Source of the DNA: Pseudomonadota bacterium
GTDB lineage: Bacteria; Pseudomonadota; Gammaproteobacteria; Xanthomonadales; Xanthomonadaceae
Direction of reading: 5' to 3'
DNA: 64,000 bases
Assembly: GCA_023390905.1 (NCBI GenBank)
Contig: JAEWBY010000079.1
Span: 85,913 to 149,912 of the forward strand
The notes beneath the pieces are model-generated. The model worked only from the letters and a program-made list of their open reading frames with translations, had not been told where the DNA came from and did not search any database. Positions 25,506-33,366 of the stretch are shown one piece after another (positions within the stretch are counted from its first letter, which is position 1; each line of letters starts with the position of its first letter). A program made the translations under genes and the position numbers.

Positions 25506-26341
25506 GCCTGCGCCCCCGTGCGGGCACGATGGCTGTCGCGCGCGTCGCGCAGCAGCCGGCTGCCGCGATGCAGCAGGATCCGCGATGCAAGCGGCAGGCT
25601 TTCCCACGGCAGGCGGTCGAGCAGATTGCGCAGGGTCAGGCCAAGTTCGGTGTCGCCGGTGAGCTTGAGGCGGCGCTGGAAGAACAGGGTGTCGGCATCT
25701 TCCTGGCGGCTGGCGAGCAACAGCAGATCGGTCGCGCTCCCGGACACGGTAGCTTCCGGCTCACCCTGCGAGAGCTGCACGCGGCCATCGCGCAGTTCCA
25801 GCGTCCACTGGAGATCGAGATCATCCACGCGAATGCCCAGTTGCCGTCCAGCGATGGGTTGCAATGCGCGGCGCGCTTCGGGTGCGGCGGTGGCCGAGGA
25901 CAAGGCGCCCAGCAGCGCGGCGGTCTGCCACGGCCGCGGAACCACTTTCAGCACACTCCGCCAGCGTCGCGGCGGCGGCAGGATGCGCAGGGCGAAAGCG
26001 CGGAACGGAGCAGAAGTTGCGGCTGTCATCGTGGGGCCTGACGGGGAGGGATGATGGAATGGGGCCATGGTCTGTTGGCGATGCGCTTCGCTGATCAGCA
26101 GATCCATCAGTCGATCGGCGCTGTCCGGCGCGAGGCCGCTGCGGCGCGCCAGCCGCGTCGCGCGGCCGCGGACCTGTTGTTCGCGGGGCGCGTCATGCAT
26201 CGGTGCGCTGGTGCCCCGCTTGATCCGGCCGGCGATGCCGGCAAGCCGCTGGCGCGCGGCCAGCAACACGACGAGGGCGTCGTCGAGATGATCGATGGCG
26301 GCGCGGGTTCGCCGCAGCGCCCAGCGACTCAGCACGACCAT
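25502..26341 (-). CDS. ubiT: UbiT with N-terminal chorismate mutase (AroQ) domain
   Basis: A 279-residue two-domain protein. Residues about 104-279 are UbiT, the SCP2-type lipid-binding accessory protein of O2-independent ubiquinone synthesis (QTAALLGALSSATAAPEARR, RVDDLDLQWTLELRDG, DADTLFFQRRLKLTGDTELG). Residues 1-95 match AroQ chorismate mutase: TRAAIDHLDDALVVLLAARQ, GRIKRG, MHDAPREQQV and LLISEAHRQQ. Set against E. coli AroQ, the active-site residues R11, R28, K39, D48, R51, E52 and Q88 correspond to R13, R30, K41, D50, R53, E54 and Q90; only S84 is changed (A86). One uninterrupted frame joins the domains through a Pro/His-rich linker. UbiT alone could start at an internal ATG at 26032, where no good ribosome site is seen. 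An FNR-type box lies upstream. Both domain calls are strong; the fused role is unknown. Confidence 0.9.
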   Translation of the reverse strand: MVVLSRWALRRTRAAIDHLDDALVVLLAARQRLAGIAGRIKRGTSAPMHDAPREQQVRGRATRLARRSGLAPDSADRLMDLLISEAHRQQTMAPFHHPSPSGPTMTAATSAPFRAFALRILPPPRRWRSVLKVVPRPWQTAALLGALSSATAAPEARRALQPIAGRQLGIRVDDLDLQWTLELRDGRVQLSQGEPEATVSGSATDLLLLASRQEDADTLFFQRRLKLTGDTELGLTLRNLLDRLPWESLPLASRILLHRGSRLLRDARDSHRARTGAQA

Positions 26342-26455
26342 GATTCAGCGCGCATCCTGCGCGCGCGCGCGGGTGGTCGCCATCTGGAATGGAGGCATCA
26401 CGAAGCGGCCGGAACGGAGGGAAGCTGATACTAGTCAGCGCCCGCGGCGTCGCCA

Positions 26456-26469
26456 TTGACCCAGATCAA
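26456..26469. promoter_or_regulatory. FNR/ANR-type box upstream of ubiT-nadA-nadB
   Basis: TTGACCCAGATCAA, 115 bases before the ubiT ATG, overlapping the stop codon of the upstream membrane-protein gene. Confidence 0.75.
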
Positions 26470-27725
26470 GCCGGAGGTGGCGGCGATGACGGCGGCTGGA
26501 AGCGCCGCACTTCACGCCAGCAGCGCAGCACCGCGAACAGCGTGAGCGCGTAGGCCATCGCCAACGCCGTACCGGCCGCGCGCGCCAGTTCCGGTAGCCA
26601 GGACGACGCCACCAGCAGCAGGCCGGCAGCCAGATGCAGCCCCCAGAGCCGGTGTTTGGCCGATTCGGCGAACAGCCGGTCCACGCCGGGCACCCGCACG
26701 CCGCGTGGATGACGCCGGCGCAATTCGATCCACGCCAGGAAGGAAACGATCTCCAGCAGCATGCCGATCACGAACCACGGCAATGCGAGGGCCAGTGCCA
26801 GCACGCCCGCAGGATTGACGGCGGCGCTTCCCGAAAGCGGCGAAAGTGCCACGATCGTCGCCATCGTGAGCGCCGCCGCGGCGCTGGCCCAGAAGCGGCG
26901 CAGGGTCGGATTGCGGGGGCGCGGGGCGCGGGCCTGCAGCCATGCCACCGCCACGCACAGCGCCAGCACGGGGAGTGCGAGCGTCAGCCGGAGCGCGTCC
27001 GCATCGGGTCGCCAGGTTGCATGCGCGGTCGCCAACAAGGCGCCGATCGCCAGCACCCACCAGATCGGCAGCGACCGTGCACCGGGCGCGCGCGCGCCCT
27101 GCAGCATCGGCAGGGTGATGCTGCCGACCGATACGAGCAGTCCCAGCCCCCAGCCCACTACGCCGACGTCGGCGTGCAGGTTGGCGAGGCGATCGAGTGC
27201 GGCGCCGGAATGGCCCGTCAGCACGGCCAGCAGGCGGCCGCCGAGCAACCACGTCATCAGCAGGCATGCGAGCGCGAGCGCGATGCCGACGCGCGTGGCG
27301 CGCACGCCACTGCCACGCAGCAACGCCAGCCACCCCTGAGCGATGATTGCCAGCAGCGCCAGCCCAAGCAGTCCGCTCGCCGCGACCGCCAGCGGCGCCG
27401 ACGGATGCAGGAAGCATGCAAGCAGCAGAATGAGGCCGAGATTCAGCAGCACGTGCACGATCACGGCCGAACCGGCCAGCCGCAGCGGACTTCCGGCCGC
27501 GACCGGCAGGAACTGATACAGGCTGCCGATCATGGCATTGCCGAGCATGCCCAGCGCGAACATGTGCACCAGCGCCACGGTGGCCGGATGCCATCGCGAC
27601 GCGAACAGGGCATCGCCATGCCCGATCACCCAGGCGCCACTGAGCGTGCCCCAGATCAGCGAGGCAATCAGGAAGCGCAGTGGATGCGAGGGCGGCGGCG
27701 CCTGCGCGAACGCCAGACCGCTCAT
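26466..27725 (-). CDS. Polytopic membrane protein linked to nnrS
   Basis: A 419-residue integral membrane protein with about 11-12 hydrophobic helices and short loops. The segment LVHMFALGMLGNAMIGSLYQ followed by FLPVAAG recalls the helix in haem-copper oxidase subunit I-like and NnrS-like proteins that carries a metal- or haem-binding His. I cannot name it more exactly. It overlaps the DUF2249 gene by four bases and is the last gene of an nnrS-sirB2-small-DUF2249 operon, so a role in NO or metal handling at the membrane is plausible. The ATG at 27725 was chosen from the overlap. Confidence 0.78.
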   Translation of the reverse strand: MSGLAFAQAPPPSHPLRFLIASLIWGTLSGAWVIGHGDALFASRWHPATVALVHMFALGMLGNAMIGSLYQFLPVAAGSPLRLAGSAVIVHVLLNLGLILLLACFLHPSAPLAVAASGLLGLALLAIIAQGWLALLRGSGVRATRVGIALALACLLMTWLLGGRLLAVLTGHSGAALDRLANLHADVGVVGWGLGLLVSVGSITLPMLQGARAPGARSLPIWWVLAIGALLATAHATWRPDADALRLTLALPVLALCVAVAWLQARAPRPRNPTLRRFWASAAAALTMATIVALSPLSGSAAVNPAGVLALALALPWFVIGMLLEIVSFLAWIELRRRHPRGVRVPGVDRLFAESAKHRLWGLHLAAGLLLVASSWLPELARAAGTALAMAYALTLFAVLRCWREVRRFQPPSSPPPPA

Positions 27726-27976
27726 GCGGCGCGCGGCGGTTCCAGCGCGGCGCGGTCGTCGCCGTGGCAGATGGCGATGCACGCCTCGCCGGCCGGCAGG
27801 TCGTACACGCGATAGGCGTAGCCCCAGGTATCGAGCATCGACATCAGCGGCAGTGGACGAAACGGCGTCAGCGCGACGAGCCGGCGGCCGTTGCCGAGTT
27901 CCTGCAGCGAATCGATGATGCGCTGCATCGGTTCCGGCGGCGCGAGGTCGCGCAGATCGAGCTGCAGCAGGCTCAT
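27722..27976 (-). CDS. DUF2249 protein
   Basis: An 84-residue protein, MSLLQLDLRDLAPPEPMQRI onward, with the DUF2249 feature LDLRxLxPPEPMxRI and the middle RLVALTPFRPLPLMSML. The family is found near denitrification and nnrS genes and has a small alpha/beta fold resembling TusA/SirA, with no proven function. It overlaps both neighbours by ATGA, so translation of three genes is coupled. Confidence 0.85.
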   Translation of the reverse strand: MSLLQLDLRDLAPPEPMQRIIDSLQELGNGRRLVALTPFRPLPLMSMLDTWGYAYRVYDLPAGEACIAICHGDDRAALEPPRAA

Positions 27977-28095
27977 GATTCGGCCACCTCCGCAACGTCG
28001 CCGCAACGCGTGGACTGGCCGGCGGCGTCGAGCGATTCGCACACCCAGCCGGTGCATGGGCAGGCGAGGTCGGGCATGTCGGGCATTTCGTTCAT
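27973..28095 (-). CDS. Cys-rich 40-residue protein
   Basis: MNEMPDMPDLACPCTGWVCE, then SLDAAGQSTRCGDVAEVAES. Four cysteines (C12, C14, C19, C31) in a very acidic peptide suggest a metal or redox site. AAGGAG stands at ideal spacing before the ATG, and the stop overlaps the DUF2249 start by ATGA, so this is a well-supported small gene that length filters would drop. It lies 11 bases after sirB2. No family is recognised. Confidence 0.75.
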   Translation of the reverse strand: MNEMPDMPDLACPCTGWVCESLDAAGQSTRCGDVAEVAES

Positions 28096-28106
28096 GCGGC
28101 ACTCCT

Positions 28107-28502
28107 TCAGAAGAAGTTGAGCAGTCCGGCGGGGTCGTGGCTGCGGGCGATGCCGTAGATCTGCGCGAAGCAGAGCAGTGCGGCCATGTAGAGCACGACG
28201 CGCGAAGCACCGCGCGCCGACGCACGGAACGCCAGCATTCCGCAGATGACGTAGGCGATGATGAAAGCCACCTTCGCCAGCAGCCAGCCATTGGCGAACA
28301 TGCCGCGCGGCAGGATCGTCAGCAGCATCATCGCGCCGGTCAGCAGTACGGTGTCGATCGTGTAGGACAGATAGCGCACCACAGCCGCGCGCGGCCAGCG
28401 CATGCCGGCCAGCAGCGCCAGACCGCGCAGCGCGAACAGCGTGCCGCTTATCAGTGCGGCGCTGAGGTGGACCAGCTTGATGTCGGGGTAGAAGACGATC
28501 AT
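28107..28502 (-). CDS. SirB2-family membrane protein
   Basis: A 131-residue integral membrane protein with four hydrophobic helices. It begins MIVFYPDIKLVHLSAALISG, the SirB family N-terminus, and has RYLSYTIDTVLLTGAMMLL in the middle. SirB2 proteins have no firm biochemical role; in denitrifiers they often accompany nnrS and DUF2249. The start is 4 bases after the nnrS stop. Confidence 0.83.
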   Translation of the reverse strand: MIVFYPDIKLVHLSAALISGTLFALRGLALLAGMRWPRAAVVRYLSYTIDTVLLTGAMMLLTILPRGMFANGWLLAKVAFIIAYVICGMLAFRASARGASRVVLYMAALLCFAQIYGIARSHDPAGLLNFF

Positions 28503-28506
28503 GGCT

Positions 28507-29754
28507 TCACCCTGGACGCCCATCGGCGCGCGGACTGAGATAGATCCAGCCCAGACGTGCGACCCACGGCAGCAACGCGACGAGCCAGCCGAGTGCGGCC
28601 ACCGCCTGCCATGCCATCGAGTCCGGGGCGAGCTCTGCGCTCACGCGCACGATGGCGACCCATTGCAGCGCGATGAAGGCGAACCACGCGACCTTCGGCA
28701 TCACCAGCGATCGGCCGGAATGGCCCTGCGTCACCCGGGTCACCATCGCCACCAGCACGCTGCCGAAGAAGCCGATGAACATCGCGTGCATCGGCGCGCG
28801 GCCCAGCACGAAGGCATCGGTCAGGAGATAGATCACGCTCTGCGTCGCATAGAGCAGGAAGGTAATCGGCATCCACACCACGCCGAAGAACAGCACCGAG
28901 AGCAGCCCGGGCATGCGGCCGCGCGGCCACCATTTCCACAGCGCGTACGCAGTCAGTCCGAGCAGCACCGCATCGGGCAGCCACAGCCACGGATAGGCAT
29001 GCAGCAGTTCCAGCGCCAGGTGCACGATCGCGAACGCCCACACCGCGCCCAGCCAACCCATCGGCCGCCATGCCTTGTAGCCCGGCACCACGTTGGCGGC
29101 GAAGAACGGAAACATGCGATGCGCCACGGTGAGGTAGATCGGCAGCAGCAGCGCGATCCCACCGATCTTGATGCTGGCGAAGGCGAAGAACGCATTGCCG
29201 CCCAGCGCGAAGACGGCAAACATCAGCAGCCCGGCGTAGCCGAACGCCAGCGCCGCGAAGCACGAGCGCGCATGCCAGGTGCTGGCCTTGTCCTGCATGA
29301 GCAGGCGGCCAAGCAGCCACAGTCCCGCACTCCATCCGGCCACCGCCATCCACAGTCCCACAGTGAACGCCGCTTCCCAGCCCAGCGTCGACAGCAGGAT
29401 CGCCAGTTGTCCGCCCATCAGGCCCGCGCCCACCGGCACGTAACGCCAGCGCGGCAATTCGGCCAGTCCCATCCAGCGGGGGAATACCGTCAACAGGAAG
29501 CCGAAGATGAAACTCGGCAACACCAGATACTGCATGACGAATGCGTGCAGCCAACCGGCGTAGACAGGGGTTTCGGGCAGGTGCCACAGCCCCCAACGAT
29601 TGCCGGCCAGCCATGCCGCCCACCACAGCATCGCCAGCAGCAGGTTGCTGGCGCCGATGAAGAACAGCAGCCGGTGCGGCGCCTGCACGAGTTGGCCGAA
29701 CGAGGGCCGCATCGGCGGGGATGAGGTGCGCGGGGAAATGGGAATGGGTCGCAT
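28507..29754 (-). CDS. nnrS: NnrS family haem-copper membrane protein
   Basis: NnrS is a 12-helix membrane protein that protects against nitrosative stress and is controlled with denitrification genes. The 415-residue protein has LVQAPHRLLFFIGASNLLLA, HAFVMQYLVLPSFIFGFLLT, FPRWMG and KAWRPMGWLGAVW, all typical. Several conserved His lie at helix ends. The ATG at 29754 was taken as the start; 29712 is an alternative. An FNR-type box lies 35 bases upstream. Confidence 0.93.
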   Translation of the reverse strand: MRPIPISPRTSSPPMRPSFGQLVQAPHRLLFFIGASNLLLAMLWWAAWLAGNRWGLWHLPETPVYAGWLHAFVMQYLVLPSFIFGFLLTVFPRWMGLAELPRWRYVPVGAGLMGGQLAILLSTLGWEAAFTVGLWMAVAGWSAGLWLLGRLLMQDKASTWHARSCFAALAFGYAGLLMFAVFALGGNAFFAFASIKIGGIALLLPIYLTVAHRMFPFFAANVVPGYKAWRPMGWLGAVWAFAIVHLALELLHAYPWLWLPDAVLLGLTAYALWKWWPRGRMPGLLSVLFFGVVWMPITFLLYATQSVIYLLTDAFVLGRAPMHAMFIGFFGSVLVAMVTRVTQGHSGRSLVMPKVAWFAFIALQWVAIVRVSAELAPDSMAWQAVAALGWLVALLPWVARLGWIYLSPRADGRPG

Positions 29755-29788
29755 GGGCGCAGTCTGGAATGCACTCAGCGGGGTGTCC

Positions 29789-29802
29789 TTGACCTGGATC
29801 AG
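29789..29802. promoter_or_regulatory. FNR/ANR-type box upstream of nnrS
   Basis: TTGACCTGGATCAG, one mismatch at the last position. It is 35 bases before the nnrS ATG; if that start is right the leader is short, which could argue for the later start at 29712. Confidence 0.7.
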
Positions 29803-29852
29803 ACGTGTCCCATTCTGGCCGTCCATGCCCCGCCGCAATCTCGTGCGCAAGG

Positions 29853-29866
29853 ATGACGTGGATCAA
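29853..29866. promoter_or_regulatory. FNR/ANR-type half-perfect box upstream of tatA
   Basis: ATGACGTGGATCAA has one perfect half-site and one with a single T-to-A change. It is 60 bases before the tatA ATG. The norB box (43427-43440) has the same ATGAC half. Confidence 0.5.
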
Positions 29867-29925
29867 TGCGCGTGTGGCGCAGCGACCTCATGCTCGCGAC
29901 CACTGATCAAACAGAGGCGGACAAT

Positions 29926-30102
29926 ATGGGCGGTTTGAGCATCTGGCACTGGATCATCGTGCTGGCCGTGGTGCTGCTGATTTTCGGTACCAAGCGCCTG
30001 AGAAACGTGGGCCAGGATCTCGGCGAAGCGATCAAAGGCTTCAAGCAGGGCCTGCGCGAGGACGATGCCGCCGCGCGCGTGCGTGACGAGCGCGACCGTT
30101 GA
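29926..30102 (+). CDS. tatA: TatA/E twin-arginine translocase subunit
   Basis: A 58-residue protein with an N-terminal membrane helix (SIWHWIIVLAVVLLIFG), the hinge TKRLRNVGQDLGEAIKGFKQ and a short charged tail. It stands without tatB or tatC, so it must be an accessory TatA/TatE working with a translocase elsewhere. Two cofactor-bearing Tat substrates are in this window, NosZ (RRKIL) and NapA (TRREF). The short tail is typical of TatE-like forms. Confidence 0.92.
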   Translation: MGGLSIWHWIIVLAVVLLIFGTKRLRNVGQDLGEAIKGFKQGLREDDAAARVRDERDR

Positions 30103-30157
30103 GGCATGCAGGCGGACGTTCTAGGGACTGATCGACTGACGATCGTGTCGCCCGATC

Positions 30158-30177
30158 CCGGCCCGGGTTCGGGCCGG
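30158..30177 (+). terminator. Possible hairpin after tatA
   Basis: CCGGCCCG and CGGGCCGG form an 8-bp stem with a GGTT loop, but only TTGAG follows, so it is a weak terminator candidate. A second inverted pair (30195-30203 with 30226-30234) flanks a 22-base loop. The 30103-30251 gap holds nothing else I can name. Confidence 0.35.
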
Positions 30178-30251
30178 TTGAGCTGGGCGTCTCGACCGCA
30201 CGGCACGATGGATACGTCTGCGTGACCGTGCGGTGCGGTCTACCGCGCCGC

Positions 30252-31382
30252 TCAGCACTCGATGCGCGCGGTGGCGTCGGCGGGGCGACCGGCCGGCTCG
30301 AACCGGTAGGTTCCTGTCAGTTGCAGGCGTTGGCGCATGCCGGGTGTCGCCAGCAGGCGGCCCTGGTGATCAATGAGCAGGGCGCAGCGCAGGCCCATCT
30401 GCCGGGTGAGCGCGTCGAAGCGATCCGGGCCGCCGACCATGAGCGTGGTGCCCGCCATGTCCGCGAGCAGCGCATCCCGGCTGATGATGCTGGCCGCCGC
30501 GCTGCTGCGCTGCGGATGGCCCTGTGCGGTGTCGATGATATGGCCGGCCGGCTCGCGGCCGTCGCGCCGCCGTTGGTAATCCCCGGACGAGGACAGCGTT
30601 TCGCCATCCCGCAGTTGCACGCGACCGACGATGCCGGCGGGACCACGCACACCGACCGACCACGGCTGGCCGCGATCCGTCCCCATCGCCATCACCAGTC
30701 CGCCGATGTCGAGCAATGCATGTTCGATGTGATGCCGCCGGACTATCGTCCTGGCCTGCGTGGCGGCATAACCTTCGGCGACGGCATTGAGATCGAGCCG
30801 GACCATCCGGTTGCGGCTGCTCACCACACCGTCGTCGCCGACGTGCACGTCCTGCATCGTCGGACGGGCAGCCACTAGTTGTTGCAGCATCGACGGCGAC
30901 GGCGCGGCCTGCCGCACCGGGTAATCGCTGGTGTGGAAGCCCCACGCATCGATCAGGCGGCCCGCGGCGGGATTGAACAGTCCGCCGCTGAGTGCGTGGC
31001 CCCGTTTTGCCTGCCGGATCAGATCGGCGAGCGCAGGATCAACGCGGCGCGCCCGCCCGGCGAGGAGATCCGCGTTGAGGGCGGTGAGATCGCTGTTTTC
31101 CCACGGGTGCCAACTGCGATGATCGCGCGCCAGTTGCTGTCCGGCCTCGGCCAGCGCGGCTTCGGCCGAGTCGGGCTCGCAGGACAGGATGCGCAGGCGC
31201 GCATGGGTGCCGAAGACCAGATAGTCGGCTTCGCTTTCGACCAGCGGACGTGCCTCGGTCAGCAGCAGGGTGAGTGCGATCGCCGACAGCGCGATCGTGC
31301 CCAGCGTCGCTGCGACGCGCCGCACCGACGCGCTCGCGCGGCGCTGCGGGGAATCAGGCGACGAATGATTGCGCGATGCCAT
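30252..31382 (-). CDS. nosX: NosX/ApbE-type FAD:protein FMN transferase
   Basis: ApbE-family enzymes attach FMN to a Thr or Ser of periplasmic flavoproteins; NosX does this for NosR. The 376-residue protein has an N-terminal membrane anchor (about residues 20-40), then LVFGTHARLRI, FNPAAGRLIDAWGFH, LDLNAVAEGYAATQARTIV, HALLDIGG and a C-terminal SADMAGTT-like block (LLADMAGTTLMVGG). The NosR protein here has the matching SGATVT acceptor. It overlaps the upstream gene by 29 bases if the ATG at 31382 is used, and ends the nos transcript. Confidence 0.87.
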   Translation of the reverse strand: MASRNHSSPDSPQRRASASVRRVAATLGTIALSAIALTLLLTEARPLVESEADYLVFGTHARLRILSCEPDSAEAALAEAGQQLARDHRSWHPWENSDLTALNADLLAGRARRVDPALADLIRQAKRGHALSGGLFNPAAGRLIDAWGFHTSDYPVRQAAPSPSMLQQLVAARPTMQDVHVGDDGVVSSRNRMVRLDLNAVAEGYAATQARTIVRRHHIEHALLDIGGLVMAMGTDRGQPWSVGVRGPAGIVGRVQLRDGETLSSSGDYQRRRDGREPAGHIIDTAQGHPQRSSAAASIISRDALLADMAGTTLMVGGPDRFDALTRQMGLRCALLIDHQGRLLATPGMRQRLQLTGTYRFEPAGRPADATARIEC

Positions 31383-31992
31383 CGATGATCCGCTGCAAGC
31401 GCGCAGCGTCATCCAGCGCGGCGTCATGCGTGGCGAACGGATCGTCGGTCACGCTGCCATCCGGGCAATGCAGGTGCGCAGGCGTATCGACGCCGGCATG
31501 CGCGACCGGCGCGTTGTCCAAGCGCCACAGATCGTCGCCGATGCGCCATTCGACCGACCAGCGCGTGCCGGACAACCAGCGGATCATCACTTCCTCGCCG
31601 GCCAGACCGCGCAGCGCCAGTCCATCATCGGCGAACACGAAGTCCGGATGAAACGCCTCGGGCAGCCGGAGCGTCAGCGCGATCGCATCGAGCGGATGGG
31701 CGGAATCCCACGCTTCACCGGGGCCGGCCGGATGACGGCAGCGCCAGTCCAGGCGCTCGCGCAACACCTGCTGCTGTTGCAGCGACAACTGCGAAGCCAG
31801 CCAGATCTCGTAACCCGGATGTTCGGCCACGCGACCGGCGCCAATGGCATCCAGCAGCGCCTGATCGTCATCCTCGTGACCAATCGAGGCCAGCCATTGC
31901 TTGCGTTCCTCGCGGAGATGGAACAGCCGGCGCGACAGCTCGGCCATTTCCATCGCGGTTTCCGGCGCGAGGCCGGCGTAGAAGGGTTCCAT
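31354..31992 (-). CDS. Unknown nos-cluster protein between nosL and nosX
   Basis: A 212-residue protein that I cannot assign. It begins MEPFYAGLAPETAMEMAELS, is acidic and rather rich in Trp, His and Leu, and has no signal peptide or membrane span. Recognisable stretches include ERKQWLASIGHEDDDQALLD and GEEVMIRWLSGTRWSVEWRI. It lies 40 bases after nosL and overlaps nosX, so it is an integral part of the nos operon. A role in copper-site assembly or NosR flavinylation is only a position-based guess. Confidence 0.78.
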   Translation of the reverse strand: MEPFYAGLAPETAMEMAELSRRLFHLREERKQWLASIGHEDDDQALLDAIGAGRVAEHPGYEIWLASQLSLQQQQVLRERLDWRCRHPAGPGEAWDSAHPLDAIALTLRLPEAFHPDFVFADDGLALRGLAGEEVMIRWLSGTRWSVEWRIGDDLWRLDNAPVAHAGVDTPAHLHCPDGSVTDDPFATHDAALDDAARLQRIIDGIAQSFVA

Positions 31993-32032
31993 GATGGTTC
32001 CAGATATTTGTTCGGGGTATGGGGTATGCGGC

Positions 32033-32545
32033 TTACATGCCCGCATCGTGATGCGCGCCGCCGTCGAGACGAACCTGGTCGGCGGTGATGTCCTTGAACG
32101 CCAGCACCTTGCCGCCGTATTGGTGTGCGAACGCATCGGCGTCGCCGCGCTGGGCGAAGCTGGCCAGGGTCGGTCCCATGCTGCCGGTGCGGCTCGATCC
32201 CTCGACGAAGAAGGCCTGTTCAATCGGTATCCAATGCCCGCGCGGGCTCTCCCAGGCGGCCTTCGCCATGTCCTGCGTGTAGGCGCCGGCGACCGCGCGC
32301 ACTTCTTCCGGCTCCAGATACACCGAAAGCAGTTCCTGCGTATCGCAGAAATAGTCGGTGCGCCCGTCGGCATAGCGGATCTGGCCTTTGGGGCCGGGAT
32401 AGTCGCCGAGCGCCATCCCATCGAGCGAACAGGTTTGGCCCGCCGCCGGTTCCTTTGCGCCCGCGCGATCCTCACGGGACGGCGCGCAGGCGGCCAGCAC
32501 GAGACAGAACGCGAGCATGGGCAGGCGTGAGGTTGCACGTTTCAT
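32033..32545 (-). CDS. nosL: NosL copper-binding lipoprotein
   Basis: NosL is an outer-membrane-anchored Cu(I) donor for the NosZ copper centre. The 170-residue precursor has a lipobox VLAACAP near residue 20. The first mature Cys-Met site is TCSLDGMALGDYPGPKGQIR, and YFCDTQELLSVYLEPEEVRA follows. The ATG at 32545 has a GGAGA site and overlaps the nosY stop by four bases. Confidence 0.93.
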   Translation of the reverse strand: MKRATSRLPMLAFCLVLAACAPSREDRAGAKEPAAGQTCSLDGMALGDYPGPKGQIRYADGRTDYFCDTQELLSVYLEPEEVRAVAGAYTQDMAKAAWESPRGHWIPIEQAFFVEGSSRTGSMGPTLASFAQRGDADAFAHQYGGKVLAFKDITADQVRLDGGAHHDAGM

Positions 32546-33366
32546 CGGAATCTCCAGAGGGCGACGCCCAGTGGCGCGGTGATCCATCCGAGCATCACTG
32601 TGCAGAGCAGGGCAGGGTTGTTCCAGTGTTCGGGCAGCAGGGTGCCCAGCCCGAAGGTGTTGCGCATCGTGTCGCTGCCCATCACGTTGAGCACGCGGAA
32701 CACGTCAGCCGGGTTCAGCAGCAGCGCGTATGGCGCCCACAGCGAGGAACCGTTGCCGGCCGTGGCGACCAGCGCGCCCAGCAAGGCCAGATCGAAGATC
32801 AGCACGAAGGCGAACCACACGGCGATGGCCGCGCCGGAGGCGCGCGCGCGATCGCGGCTGATCACCGAGATCAGCACCGCCAGACTGAGGAAAGCCAGAC
32901 CCAGCATCACCGCGCTGACGACGAAGCGCAGATACACCAGCATCGCCGCTGCATCGAACGCGCCGGCCAGCGGAATGGCGGCCACGCCGAAGCCCACGCT
33001 GATCGCCAGCGTCAACGCGCCGGCCAGGCCCAGATACTTGCCGAGCATGATCTCCGGCCGCGTCACCGGCATCGACAGCAACAGGTCGAGCGTGCCGCGT
33101 TCGCGTTCGCCGACGATGGCGTCGAAGCCGAGCAACAACGCAATCAAGGGAATGAGGTAGATCGCCAGGCTGGTCAGGCTCGCGACCGTCACGCCGATGC
33201 CGCGAAAGCCCACTTCGCCCGACTGGGCGCCGCCGAAATAGGCGATCAGCAGCGCGAACAGAGCGAACACCAGCGCCACCGCCAGCACCCAGCGGTTGCG
33301 CACGCGATCGCGGAATTCCTTGCCGGCCACCGCGAACGCAAGACGGAATTGCCAGTCCGCGATCAT
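32542..33366 (-). CDS. nosY: NosY ABC transporter permease
   Basis: The membrane subunit of NosFY, the ABC transporter of copper-sulfur assembly for NosZ. The 274-residue protein has an N-terminal FAVAGKEFRDRVRNRWVL and six hydrophobic helices. ERERGTLDLLLSMPVTRPEI is the usual NosY/ABC-2 motif. It overlaps nosF and nosL by ATGA. Confidence 0.92.
   Translation of the reverse strand: MIADWQFRLAFAVAGKEFRDRVRNRWVLAVALVFALFALLIAYFGGAQSGEVGFRGIGVTVASLTSLAIYLIPLIALLLGFDAIVGERERGTLDLLLSMPVTRPEIMLGKYLGLAGALTLAISVGFGVAAIPLAGAFDAAAMLVYLRFVVSAVMLGLAFLSLAVLISVISRDRARASGAAIAVWFAFVLIFDLALLGALVATAGNGSSLWAPYALLLNPADVFRVLNVMGSDTMRNTFGLGTLLPEHWNNPALLCTVMLGWITAPLGVALWRFR

Noticed and set aside
30195..30234. 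Inverted pair ACCGCACGG / CCGTGCGGT after tatA
   Set aside because: A 22-base loop and no T run; not convincing as terminator or operator, so only mentioned with the tatA hairpin.
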